DNA from: Humibacter ginsenosidimutans
Lineage (GTDB): Bacteria > Actinomycetota > Actinomycetes > Actinomycetales > Microbacteriaceae
Length of the DNA stretch: 64,000 nucleotides
Direction of reading: 5' to 3'
Assembly (NCBI RefSeq): GCF_007859675.1
Contig: NZ_CP042305.1
Span: forward strand, 2,232,001-2,296,000
Shown here: one piece after another, positions 43,416 to 51,198 of the stretch
Layout of the letters: every line of letters begins with the position of its first letter
Numbering within the stretch: the stretch's first letter is position 1
The notes under the pieces: generated by a model
The model's input: only the letters and a program-made list of their open reading frames with translations
Told to the model about the DNA's origin: nothing
The model's database searches: none
Program-made: the position numbers and the translations under genes

Positions 43416-44255
43416 TCAGGGTCGCCCCGCGGCCAGCAGCGTGCGGATGATCTCGATGCATCCGTCGAGGTCTCCCATGACCTGCGCATAGCCGAACCGA
43501 TGACACCGCATGCCCCGCCGGACCAGCCCCGCGTCGCGCCTGCGGTCCTTCGCGCGTTGCGTGGCCGATGAATGCCACTGGTCGCCGTCGGTCTCGATCA
43601 CCAGCCAGCCATTGATGACGAGGTCGACTCGCCCGACTCGTGGAACGGCGACTTGCACCTCCACCTTCCAACCTTCGAGCATCGCGGCGACCCGCACGAT
43701 GGACTCGAGTCCGGATTCGGCTCGCGGCTCGATCAACCGACGAAGGCGACGAAAGCGCCGCGGCAGTCGCGCGAAGAGGTCGGCGAGTTGTGGAGCCGTC
43801 ATCACGTTCGTGTTCAGTGCACTGTCCACAGAGGCGATGAAATGCACAGGCTCGACGCGGGCCGCCAATTGCGCGAGGGCGCTGACGATATCCGTTCGCC
43901 ATCGCTTTCCTTCCGGCCATGCGAAGTCATGCGGATAGACGCGGTACTCGTCGTCGCCGAGCGTCGGCAGGTGGCTTGCTCCGGGCGGGGTCGCCACGCA
44001 GAGCCCCGTGTTGTGCGACACCCACACGCCGAATGAGCGGAGTGCGCTTTCGCCGCCGAGGATGCCACCGAGCTCGACGGCGCGAACCGCGTCGGGCTCC
44101 GCCTGCGGAGTGGCGAGCCAAGAACGACGGATGCTCCGTGCGTTCCCGTCGTCGGCGAACCGCCGTAACGACCTTGCGGAGCAGCCCACGACGCGCAGTT
44201 GGGAACGGGTCGCGAGTCCGCCACGACGTGACAGTTCGGAGGCGATCGAGGGCAT
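43416..44255 (-). CDS. AbiEi-like N-domain plus DUF559 endonuclease-fold protein
   Basis: 279 residues. The N-terminal part (SELSRRGGLATRSQLRVVGCSARSLRRFADD, residues about 4-35) looks like the winged-helix start of AbiEi-type proteins; the C-terminal part is a DUF559 domain of the PD-(D/E)xK fold: GLESIVRVAAMLEGWKVE, GRVDLVINGWLVIETDG, HSSATQRAKDRRRDAGLVRRG. The active site appears as D...E-x-D, so nuclease activity is uncertain. Common in Microbacteriaceae, function unknown. Flanked by two inverted copies of a 75-bp repeat. No toxin partner is adjacent. ATG 44255 was chosen where homology starts. Confidence 0.8.
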   Translation of the reverse strand: MPSIASELSRRGGLATRSQLRVVGCSARSLRRFADDGNARSIRRSWLATPQAEPDAVRAVELGGILGGESALRSFGVWVSHNTGLCVATPPGASHLPTLGDDEYRVYPHDFAWPEGKRWRTDIVSALAQLAARVEPVHFIASVDSALNTNVMTAPQLADLFARLPRRFRRLRRLIEPRAESGLESIVRVAAMLEGWKVEVQVAVPRVGRVDLVINGWLVIETDGDQWHSSATQRAKDRRRDAGLVRRGMRCHRFGYAQVMGDLDGCIEIIRTLLAAGRP

Positions 44256-44392
44256 CCATCGATCGTGGCCGGCATCCCGGATGCACGTGAGTGGCAGGCA
44301 CGGAAATGTGGAGCACGCGACGCCGGGGGCCCCTGTGGGCGCAGAGCTGCCCGGCGCATCCGCAAGCGGATACGCCCCTGAGCCAGCGCATC

Positions 44393-44467
44393 GAAAACCG
44401 GACGTGTGAACGAATACCGGCGAAAACCTCCGGTCCCCGGCGCGAGAGCGCGACCACTCCGGTTTTC
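44393..44467 (+). repeat. 75-bp palindromic repeat, right copy
   Basis: Ends GAAAACCGGA / TCCGGTTTTC. Compared with the left copy, the change at position 4 (G to A) is matched by position 72 (C to T), keeping the terminal stem paired. Lies 137 bp upstream of the DUF559 start, between it and lysS. Confidence 0.85.
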
Positions 44468-44480
44468 GCACCGGTCTGCC

Positions 44481-44520
44481 GGGGCGGGGGCGGGGGCGGG
44501 ACCGGGGGCGGGCCGGGGCC
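44481..44520 (+). other. G-quadruplex-forming tract
   Basis: GGGGCGGGGGCGGGGGCGGG, then ACCGGGGGCGGG: four or more G-runs of 3-5 separated by single C, meeting the classic G4 rule with 1-nt loops. It lies 7 nt beyond the lysS stop, on the strand opposite to lysS coding. Confidence 0.7.
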
Positions 44521-44527
44521 GGCTGGC

Positions 44528-46075
44528 CTACTTCACCAGGGGGAAGAGGATGGTTTCCCGGATGCCAAGGCCCGTCAGGGCCATCAGCAGGCGGTCGATG
44601 CCCATGCCCATGCCGCCCGACGGGGGCATGCCGAACTCGAGGGCGCGCAGGAACTCCTCATCGAGGCGCATCGCCTCGTCGTCGCCCTGCGCCGCCAGCC
44701 TGGCCTGCTCCACGAAACGCTCACGCTGCACGACGGGGTCGACGAGCTCGGAGTATCCGGTGGCGAGCTCGAAGCCGCGGATGTAGAGGTCCCACTTCTC
44801 GACGACGCCCACCTTGGAGCGGTGCGCGCGCACCAGCGGCGAGGTGTCGACCGGGAAGTCGCGCACGAACGTCGGCCGCTCCAGGCCGCCCTTGACGAAG
44901 TGCTCCCACAGCTCCTCGACGTACTTGCCGTGGATGGGGTGCTTCACCTCGATCTCGAGCAGCTCGGCGAGAGCCGCCAGCTCGTTGAGGGGAGTCTCGG
45001 GAGTGATGTCGGTACCGCCGGTCCACGGAACGCGACCGTCGGAGACGGCCTGCGTGAGGGCATCCGTGAGGCTCTCGTACATCGAGACCGAGTCCCACTC
45101 GCCGCCGAGGTCGTACTCGGTGCCGTCGGCCCAGGTCACGACGTGGCCGCCGCTGGTAGCCCATGCCGCGTCTTGGATGAGCGTGCGCGTCAGCTCCGCC
45201 ATCGTGTTGTAGTCGCCGTACGCCTGGTAGGCCTCGAGCATGGCGAACTCGGGCGAGTGCGTGGAGTCGGCGCCCTCGTTGCGGAAGTTGCGGTTGATCT
45301 CGAACACCCGCTCGATGCCGCCCACGACGGCGCGCTTGAGGAACAGCTCCGGCGCGATGCGCAGGTAGAGCTCGGTGTCGAACGCGTTCGAGTGCGTGAC
45401 GAACGGGCGAGCGGATGCCCCGCCATGCATCGTCTGCAGCATCGGCGTCTCCACCTCGATGAAGCCGCGCGAGGCGAAGGTGGCGCGCAGCGACGCCACG
45501 GCCTTGCCGCGATTCACCACGTTGAGACGGGCCTGCTCGCGGGCGATGAGGTCGAGATACCTGCTGCGCATGCGAGTCTCTTCGGAGAGCTCGTTGTGCA
45601 GATTGGGCAGCGGCAGGATCGCCTTCGCGGCGATCGTCCACTCGTCGACCATGATCGAGAGCTCCCCGCGACGCGACGAGATGACCTCACCGTGCACGAA
45701 CACGTGGTCGCCGAGGTCGACGAGCTCCTTCCAGCGAGCGAGGGACTCCTCGCCCACCGACGCGAGCGACACCATCGCCTGGATGCGCGAGCCGTCACCC
45801 GCCTGCAGCGCGGCGAAGCACAGTTTGCCGGTGTTGCGGAGATGCACGATGCGACCGGCGACGCCGACCTGCACACCGGTGGCGGCATCCGCCTCGAGCT
45901 CGCCGTACTCGGCACGCAGCTCCGGGATCGTCGACGTGATCGGGAGGGTGACCGGATAGGCGCCGCCCGCGGCATCAGCCTCGGCGATCAGCCGCTCGCG
46001 CTTGGCGAGCCGCACGGCCTTCTGCTCGCTGACCTCGTCAGCGCTCAGTTCGTCTGCGCGTGGCTCGTCTGCCAT
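44528..46075 (-). CDS. lysS: Lysyl-tRNA synthetase, class II
   Basis: 515 residues, family length. An N-terminal OB fold (VQVGVAGRIVHLRNTGKLCFAAL) binds the anticodon; class II motif 2 is near ERVFEINRNFRNEGADSTHSPEF and motif 3 is GMGMGIDRLLMALTG. It charges tRNA-Lys. GAGGAACC precedes ATG 46075. The residues before the OB fold (about 40, highly charged) are typical of actinobacteria. It lies downstream of panC with a repeat-filled gap of 152 bp. Confidence 0.98.
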   Translation of the reverse strand: MADEPRADELSADEVSEQKAVRLAKRERLIAEADAAGGAYPVTLPITSTIPELRAEYGELEADAATGVQVGVAGRIVHLRNTGKLCFAALQAGDGSRIQAMVSLASVGEESLARWKELVDLGDHVFVHGEVISSRRGELSIMVDEWTIAAKAILPLPNLHNELSEETRMRSRYLDLIAREQARLNVVNRGKAVASLRATFASRGFIEVETPMLQTMHGGASARPFVTHSNAFDTELYLRIAPELFLKRAVVGGIERVFEINRNFRNEGADSTHSPEFAMLEAYQAYGDYNTMAELTRTLIQDAAWATSGGHVVTWADGTEYDLGGEWDSVSMYESLTDALTQAVSDGRVPWTGGTDITPETPLNELAALAELLEIEVKHPIHGKYVEELWEHFVKGGLERPTFVRDFPVDTSPLVRAHRSKVGVVEKWDLYIRGFELATGYSELVDPVVQRERFVEQARLAAQGDDEAMRLDEEFLRALEFGMPPSGGMGMGIDRLLMALTGLGIRETILFPLVK

Positions 46076-46110
46076 GGTTCCTCTTCGTTCGGTGATCGGG
46101 TGGTGCTGCG

Positions 46111-46230
46111 GTGTGCGGTTTCGAGACGCTCGCCTGCGGCGTGCTCCTCAAGCTGCGGTATGTGACTCTTCTGTGTGGCTTCGAGACGCACGCCTTGGGC
46201 ATGCTCCCGGGCCTGCGGTACGGCCCCTCA
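46111..46230. repeat. Two tandem copies of a 60-bp repeat
   Basis: Copies at 46111-46170 and 46171-46230 align over about 50 nt, with a common core TTCGAGACG and CTGCGGTA. The second copy ends exactly on the panC stop codon. The core resembles the dispersed GGTTTCGAGACG... palindromic repeats seen in Microbacteriaceae (recollection, not checked). It fills most of the panC-lysS gap. Confidence 0.7.
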
Positions 46231-47091
46231 CCCGATGACCACGCTCGCGTTGTCGATGAGTCGCGTTGTTCCGACCTGCGCCGCGATCAGGGCGAGGGCG
46301 GTTCCGCGATACCCGTCGGTGACGGAACGGAAGGTCTGCGGGTCGACGATGGCCAGGTAGTCCAGCTTAACCGCCGAGGATGCCTGCACCCGCGCCCTCC
46401 CGGCCTCGAGCGCCGCCGAGGTGCCCCGCCTCGCCGCCGCCGCGAGGTCGTGCAACGCCTCAGACAGCGTGACCGCCTCGCCGCGCGCGTTCTCGTCGAG
46501 GAAGCGGTTGCGGCTGGACAGCGCGAGCCCGTCGTCCTCACGCACGATCGGCGCCGCCTCGATGAACACCGGAACATTGAGGTCGGTGACCATCTGACGC
46601 ACGAGGAAGACCTGCTGCGCGTCCTTCTGGCCGAAGAGCACGGCATCCGGCTGCACGATGTTCAGCAGCTTGTCGACGACGGTGAGCATGCCGTCGAAAT
46701 GCCCAGGTCGTGACGCTCCCTCGAACAATGCCGCGACCTCGCCGCCGGCGACCCTGGTCTGGGTCGGACCGGTCGGATACATCTCCTCGACGCTGGGCGC
46801 GAAAACCACATCGGCGAGTCCCCGCAGCGCGACGACATCGTCGTCGAGCGTGCGCGGATAGCGGTCGAAGTCCTCGGCCGGGCCGAACTGCAGCGGGTTC
46901 ACGAAGACGGACACGACCACGACCTCGGCGAGCTCGCGCGCCCTGCGCACGAGCGACAGGTGCCCGTCGTGCAGCGCGCCCATGGTGGGAACGAGAGCGA
47001 CGCGGTCGCCGCGGGCACGGGCATCCTGCACGCTGCGGCGGATGCCTGCGATGGTCGGCTCCACGCTCGGCGTGTGCTCGGCCTCGGTCAT
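46228..47091 (-). CDS. panC: Pantothenate synthetase
   Basis: 287 residues. It joins pantoate and beta-alanine with ATP. The nucleotide-binding region LVPTMGALHDGHLSLVRRA has the HxGH-type motif; VSVFVNPLQFGPAEDFDRYPR, FGQKDAQQVFLVRQM and SSRNRFLDE are family signatures. GGAGG precedes ATG 47091, which overlaps the DUF2520 stop (ATGA). panD, usually next to panC in actinobacteria, is not present here. Confidence 0.97.
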   Translation of the reverse strand: MTEAEHTPSVEPTIAGIRRSVQDARARGDRVALVPTMGALHDGHLSLVRRARELAEVVVVSVFVNPLQFGPAEDFDRYPRTLDDDVVALRGLADVVFAPSVEEMYPTGPTQTRVAGGEVAALFEGASRPGHFDGMLTVVDKLLNIVQPDAVLFGQKDAQQVFLVRQMVTDLNVPVFIEAAPIVREDDGLALSSRNRFLDENARGEAVTLSEALHDLAAAARRGTSAALEAGRARVQASSAVKLDYLAIVDPQTFRSVTDGYRGTALALIAAQVGTTRLIDNASVVIG

Positions 47092-47978
47092 GTGTCCTCC
47101 GGTTCGTCGTCGGGGTGGGGGCGCCCGCTCGGGGGCGATGCGAGGTCGTGGTCGGCGAGGGACGACCAGTCGCCGGTATCGTCCCACGTGCCGGCAACGT
47201 GCGGTGATCCTCCGAGGTCCCAGCTGCCGCTGCGCGGAGGGTCGGTGTGCGTCTGCAGCAGGCCGGGCACATCGAGCGCGTCGAGCTCCGTCGGCGCTCC
47301 GGCCCTGCGCAGGGCCTCGTCGACGGATGACCGCACCAGCGACGACAGATAGGCCCCCGGGTTCTCCACCCCCATGCCCGCCAGCAGCCCGGATGCCTGC
47401 TCCACGATGGAGCGCGAGAAGGTGGTGGCCGTCGAGATGGCCTCCGCATACGCAGCCCGATCGGCCTCGTCGACCACGACCGGTTCTCCGCCCATCTCCA
47501 CCGCGAGCGCCTGCCCGATCGGCAGCACCGGTGCCGGCGCTGTGACCGCGAAGTACGTCTCTGCGAGGCGCGCGAGGTCGAGGCTGGTGCCGCTGAACAC
47601 CATGGCGGGATGCAGCGCGAGCGGAATGGCACCACGCTGCAGGGCGGGCGTGAGCACGCCGACGCCGTGTTCGGGTGCCGTGTGCACGACCAGTTGGCCC
47701 GGTTGCCACGCCCCGGCGAGCGCGAGCCCGTTCACCAGTTCGGGCAGCTCGGCTCCTGGCACGGCGAGCAGCACGAGCTCGGCGCGCTCGATGATCTGCG
47801 GAACCGCGAGCACCGGCACGCCGGGCAGTAGCGCCTCCGCGCGCTCGCGGTTGACGGTGTTCGACGTGGCGATGCCGACGATGGCGTGGCCCGCGCCGGC
47901 AAGCGCCGCACCGAGCACGGGGCCGACGCGACCGGCCCCGATGATTCCGACGCCGAGGCGTCCCGAACGAGGGGGCAT
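47088..47978 (-). CDS. Rossmann-like plus DUF2520 protein
   Basis: 296 residues. N-terminal NAD(P)-binding Rossmann fold (LGVGIIGAGRVGPVLGAALAG), then DUF2520 (IPLALHPAMVFSGTSLDLARL, AYAEAISTATTFSRSIVEQASGLLAGMGVENPG). The gene sits directly before panC across actinobacteria, so a role as a ketopantoate-reductase-like dehydrogenase has been suspected; not proven. The acidic C-terminal tail of about 45 residues is poorly conserved-looking. Its ATG shares one base with the upstream stop (TGATG). Confidence 0.9.
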   Translation of the reverse strand: MPPRSGRLGVGIIGAGRVGPVLGAALAGAGHAIVGIATSNTVNRERAEALLPGVPVLAVPQIIERAELVLLAVPGAELPELVNGLALAGAWQPGQLVVHTAPEHGVGVLTPALQRGAIPLALHPAMVFSGTSLDLARLAETYFAVTAPAPVLPIGQALAVEMGGEPVVVDEADRAAYAEAISTATTFSRSIVEQASGLLAGMGVENPGAYLSSLVRSSVDEALRRAGAPTELDALDVPGLLQTHTDPPRSGSWDLGGSPHVAGTWDDTGDWSSLADHDLASPPSGRPHPDDEPEDT

Positions 47979-49693
47979 CAGGCGTCCTCTCCGTCTGGCG
48001 ATGGGGTGCCGGAGAGCGGGGCGTCGACTTGCTGCGCTCGCTCAGGGCGCGGGTCGGAGGACTGCGCGCTCCCAGGCAGCGGGTGCGCACCGTGCTCGAC
48101 CTCGGCCCACGCGATCGCACCGGAGGAGACCAGCGCGAACAGCTCCTGTGCTGCGCGAACATCGGCCACCGGCAGCTTCGCGTGCACGGGGCCGTCGACC
48201 AGGTGGGCGTCGGCCGAGGCGAGTCCGAGGATGCGCCGCGCGGGCCCCTGCTCCACCTCCACGCTCTGCAGCCGGGCCAGCGGCACGAACATCACGCGTC
48301 GCCAGAGCGCGCCGTGCCTGAACACGACGACGCCGTCCGCGATCGTGTAGCCGGTCTTGCGCCACGAGAACGGCCGCAGCCAGGCGGCGCGGCGCGGCGC
48401 GGACGAGAACGCGGACTGGTCGGCGCGAGCGACCATGCCGGCGTGGGCGATGGCATCCCGCACCGCGTCGTCCATGCCGGGCAGCAGCAGCGGCAGCACG
48501 CGCTGCACGTCGCGCACGCTGCCGACGGGCAGCGTGGTCGTGCGCGCCTCGCCCGCCGAGTTCTTGCCGTGGGTGTGGCCCGCCGTGTTCATGCGCATCT
48601 GCCACCAGCCGAACGGCCGCCAGGCCACCGGCTGCAGCAGCTCGACGGCGTGGATGCGCTGCGGCGGGATGGTCTCGCTGCTCGTCGTGAGCAGCCCGAA
48701 GCCGATGCGCACGCCGGCGTCGCTGCCCGCGATGTTGTAGCGCACGGCCTTGCTGAACCGTCGGATGTAGAGGCCGCCGAGGCTCAGCACGGTCGGGAAG
48801 ATCACGATGATCAGCCACAGCCGTCCGGTCGACGCGCCCGCGATCATCGCGATCACGATGGCGAACATCACCAACGAGGGCCCGCTGAGCAGCAGCGAGC
48901 CGGCCAGCCGGCCGGGATGCATGCGCACGACGGATGCCGGCGGTGCGGCATCCGGGTCGAGGTCGGCTGGCGAGATGAACTCGTTCGCCCGGTCGAGGAG
49001 GAGGTCGCCGACGCGGCCGCTCCCTGAGCGAGGCGACGCAGAGTCGAAGGGCTGCCCGGGCGCGACACCCTTCGGTCCTTCGACCGGCTCTGGGCGGCGT
49101 TCGCCGAGCTCGCTCAGCGGACTCGAGGCCGCCGCCTCGGCCGCCTCCTCCGCCCGCACCCCCGATGCCAGCCGCAGGATCTCCCGGCGCAGAGTCTCCG
49201 TCACCTTCGACGGCAGGTAGGCGAGATGCACGTTCGCGTCGTGACCGGCCACCACGATCTCGAGCTTCGCCGCCCCGAACAACCGCGCGAACACGGGTCG
49301 CTGCACGTTGATGCCCTGAATGCGGTCGAGCCTCGCCTTGCGCTCCTGCCTGCGCAGGATTCCGCTGCGCAGCTCGACGGCCTGGTGCGTCACCCGGAAC
49401 GTCTGCACCCGCCATGACAGCGCGAACACTCCGACGCACACCGCGATCACCGCTGCCGCGATCCCGATCGCCGGCCACACGAAGTTGTGTCGCACGATCA
49501 CGTCGACGGGGTCGCCTGACGGGTAGTCAGGGGTGTTCAAGAAGAAGGCCACGATGCGCTCGCGCAGGTTCGCGACGATCACGCCGACGACGGCGACGAT
49601 CGCGATGCCGCCGCGCAGCAGCGGGGTCGCCTTGTGCATCCGGTGCCACTCGCCATCGGCGAGGCCGGTCGCTGTGGTGTACGACTGGGTCAC
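47978..49693 (-). CDS. PH (DUF304/YdbT-like) membrane protein
   Basis: 571 residues with three bacterial PH domains (bPH_2) and two helix pairs (about 30-48 and 68-92; about 270-310). Partner of the smaller PH protein upstream, as in ydbS-ydbT pairs. Between the first and second PH domains a stretch read as ERRPEPVEGPKG...PFDSASPRSGSGR is a translated interspersed repeat (about 49022-49100), and the C-terminus has another piece (PERAQQVDA, 48023-48047). GTG 49693 lies 7 bp after the upstream stop. Function unknown; possibly membrane stress or envelope. Confidence 0.88.
   Translation of the reverse strand: MTQSYTTATGLADGEWHRMHKATPLLRGGIAIVAVVGVIVANLRERIVAFFLNTPDYPSGDPVDVIVRHNFVWPAIGIAAAVIAVCVGVFALSWRVQTFRVTHQAVELRSGILRRQERKARLDRIQGINVQRPVFARLFGAAKLEIVVAGHDANVHLAYLPSKVTETLRREILRLASGVRAEEAAEAAASSPLSELGERRPEPVEGPKGVAPGQPFDSASPRSGSGRVGDLLLDRANEFISPADLDPDAAPPASVVRMHPGRLAGSLLLSGPSLVMFAIVIAMIAGASTGRLWLIIVIFPTVLSLGGLYIRRFSKAVRYNIAGSDAGVRIGFGLLTTSSETIPPQRIHAVELLQPVAWRPFGWWQMRMNTAGHTHGKNSAGEARTTTLPVGSVRDVQRVLPLLLPGMDDAVRDAIAHAGMVARADQSAFSSAPRRAAWLRPFSWRKTGYTIADGVVVFRHGALWRRVMFVPLARLQSVEVEQGPARRILGLASADAHLVDGPVHAKLPVADVRAAQELFALVSSGAIAWAEVEHGAHPLPGSAQSSDPRPERAQQVDAPLSGTPSPDGEDA
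48023..48047. repeat. Interspersed repeat fragment in PH protein gene
   Basis: On the minus strand it starts CCCTGAGCGAGCGCAGC and ends GTCGAC, the same core as copies at 49022 and 53897. It lies in-frame near the 3' end of the gene. Confidence 0.6.
49022..49100. repeat. Interspersed repeat inserted in PH protein linker
   Basis: CCCTGAGCGAGGCGACGC, then AGAGTCGAAGGG at 49022-49051, followed by a second arm CCCTTCGGTCCTTCGACCGG at 49069-49088. Both halves are typical of the actinobacterial CCCTGAGCGAG...TCGAAGGG family. It encodes about 27 residues absent from ordinary PH proteins. Confidence 0.75.
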
Positions 49694-49700
49694 GATGGCG

Positions 49701-50198
49701 TCAGAGCCCCGTGCGCCGCGATTCGGCGAGCTCGATGAGGCGGTCGCGCAGCCACGCTGCATCCGCTTCGACGAGGCCCGGGATGGAGACGCGAGAGGAT
49801 GCCGCGGCCGTCACGAACTTGAGCTCGGCGAGCCCGAGCATCCTGTCGATCGGTCCGCGCTCGATGTCGAGCAACTGCATGCGGCCGTACGGCACGGCGA
49901 CGAAACGCTGGAACATGATGCCGCGCCGCATGAGCAGGTCGTCGTCACGAAGCACGTAGCCGATCGCGCGGGCGCGGCGGGGCGCGATGATCAGCTGCAC
50001 GATCGCGATCACGACGATGACGACGAGCGCGATCCACGCCCAGTCCCAGCGCAGCACGAGCCAGGCGAACACGGCGATCGCCGCGGCGATCACGCCGCCG
50101 ACCAGCGAGCTGACGATCACCACGACCACGTACTTCGGCGACACCCGCTGCCACTGCGTCGTCGGGTCGCCGGGGGCGATGTCCAGTCGTTGCGGCAC
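49701..50198 (-). CDS. Small PH (DUF304/YdbS-like) membrane protein
   Basis: 165 residues. Two helices (VVVVIVSSLVGGVIAAAIAVFAWL and WAWIALVVIVVIAIVQLII) then one bPH_2 domain (GYVLRDDDLLMRRGIMFQRFVAVPYGRMQLLDIERGPIDRMLG). GTG 50198 has GAGGAG 6 nt upstream; the frame runs on to 50396 but without homology. Operonic with the larger PH gene. Normally preceded by DUF3180 in related genomes, but here separated from it by bioY, a two-component system and others. Confidence 0.85.
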   Translation of the reverse strand: MPQRLDIAPGDPTTQWQRVSPKYVVVVIVSSLVGGVIAAAIAVFAWLVLRWDWAWIALVVIVVIAIVQLIIAPRRARAIGYVLRDDDLLMRRGIMFQRFVAVPYGRMQLLDIERGPIDRMLGLAELKFVTAAASSRVSIPGLVEADAAWLRDRLIELAESRRTGL

Positions 50199-50356
50199 TG
50201 TGGCTCCTCGGGCATCTGCCGTGGCCCGTGCTGGGCTGCGGCGCGCCATCCATGGTACTGAGACGGTCCGAAGGACGCCCCGGTTAGAGGGTTCGACCAA
50301 AGAAGCCGGCGAATGGATGTTCGCCCTCTCACCTCGGGCAGGCATCCGGTGCGTCC

Positions 50357-50362
50357 TAGTGT
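50357..50362 (+). promoter_or_regulatory. -10 box of bioY
   Basis: TAGTGT; the predicted start of transcription is near 50369, about 54 nt before the GTG. No BirA-type operator palindrome is evident. Confidence 0.4.
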
Positions 50363-50422
50363 GGGTCTGGGCTCGCGCCGACGCCGAGCCGTACACCCCG
50401 TCCCCTTCGATCGGAGACCCAC

Positions 50423-51040
50423 GTGTCCCAAGCAGTTTCGGTTGCCACCACTCGGCTCGTCCCCACGCTCGCCGACCGCGTCGTACCGCGCAGCGCCGTC
50501 GCGAACACCCTGCTCATCCTGGGCGGCACCGCGGTCGTCGCGGTCTCCGCGCAGATCTCCGTTCCGCTGTGGCCCGTTCCCGTCACGGGGCAGACGTTGG
50601 CCGTGCTCCTCGTGGGCGCGAGCCTCGGAGCGTGGCGCGGTCCGGCATCCCTCGCCCTGTACCTGGTGGCCGGGCTCGCGGGTCTGCCGATCTTCGCCGA
50701 GTTCACCGGAGGCCCCGCCTCGGTGTTCTCGCCCAGCTTCGGCTTCATCATCGGATTCATTCCGGCAGCAGCCCTGATCGGCTGGCTCAGCGAACGCGCG
50801 TGGGACCGCCGCCCGGTTCTCGCCGCTCTCGGTTTCCTCGCCGCGAGCCTCGTCCCGTTCCTCTTCGGCCTGCCCTACCTCGGCCTCATGCTCGCCCGCC
50901 TCGGCCTGCCGCACGACTTCACGGCCGTGATGGCGGCCGGATTCACGCCATTCATCATCGGCGGCATCGTGAAGTGGGCCATCGCGGCGGCGCTGCTGCC
51001 GGCATCCTGGGCGCTCGTGCGCCGTATCGACAAGCGCTGA
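50423..51040 (+). CDS. bioY: Biotin transporter S component BioY
   Basis: 205 residues, six helices. Family landmarks: VSAQISVPLWPVPVTGQTLAVLLVGASLG, YLVAGLAGLPIFAEFTGG and GPASVFSPSFGFIIGF. It is the substrate-specific membrane subunit of an ECF biotin transporter. No bioM/bioN genes are adjacent, so it may work alone or with a shared ECF module. CGGAG precedes GTG 50423. Confidence 0.95.
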   Translation: MSQAVSVATTRLVPTLADRVVPRSAVANTLLILGGTAVVAVSAQISVPLWPVPVTGQTLAVLLVGASLGAWRGPASLALYLVAGLAGLPIFAEFTGGPASVFSPSFGFIIGFIPAAALIGWLSERAWDRRPVLAALGFLAASLVPFLFGLPYLGLMLARLGLPHDFTAVMAAGFTPFIIGGIVKWAIAAALLPASWALVRRIDKR

Positions 51041-51062
51041 CGACCAGCCCGCCGACGACCAG

Positions 51063-51103
51063 CCGAAGTGCCCGGCCGACACTGTGTCGGCCGGGCACTT
51101 CGG
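51063..51103. terminator. Long hairpin after bioY
   Basis: A perfect 20-bp stem (CCGAAGTGCCCGGCCGACAC and its complement) with a single-base centre, 23 bp after the bioY stop, between convergent bioY and the response regulator. No U-tract. Confidence 0.75.
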
Positions 51104-51182
51104 CGTCGACATGACATCGGACCCGAGACATGCCGATCGGGCATGTTTTCGGCGCGAGAGCACGGACCGTCATGTCGACGCC
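51102..51182. repeat. Nested inverted repeats downstream of the response regulator
   Basis: Outer arms GGCGTCGACATGAC (51102-51115) and its exact complement (51169-51182) enclose an inner hairpin ACATGCC-gatcg-GGCATGT followed by TTTTC. It could form a cruciform; the inner hairpin may terminate plus-strand readthrough. Confidence 0.6.
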
Positions 51183-51198
51183 ACACTCCTGGACCGCC

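Noticed and set aside
43416..44255. Toxin-antitoxin system
   Set aside because: The N-domain is AbiEi-like, but no AbiEii-type toxin or other partner gene is adjacent.
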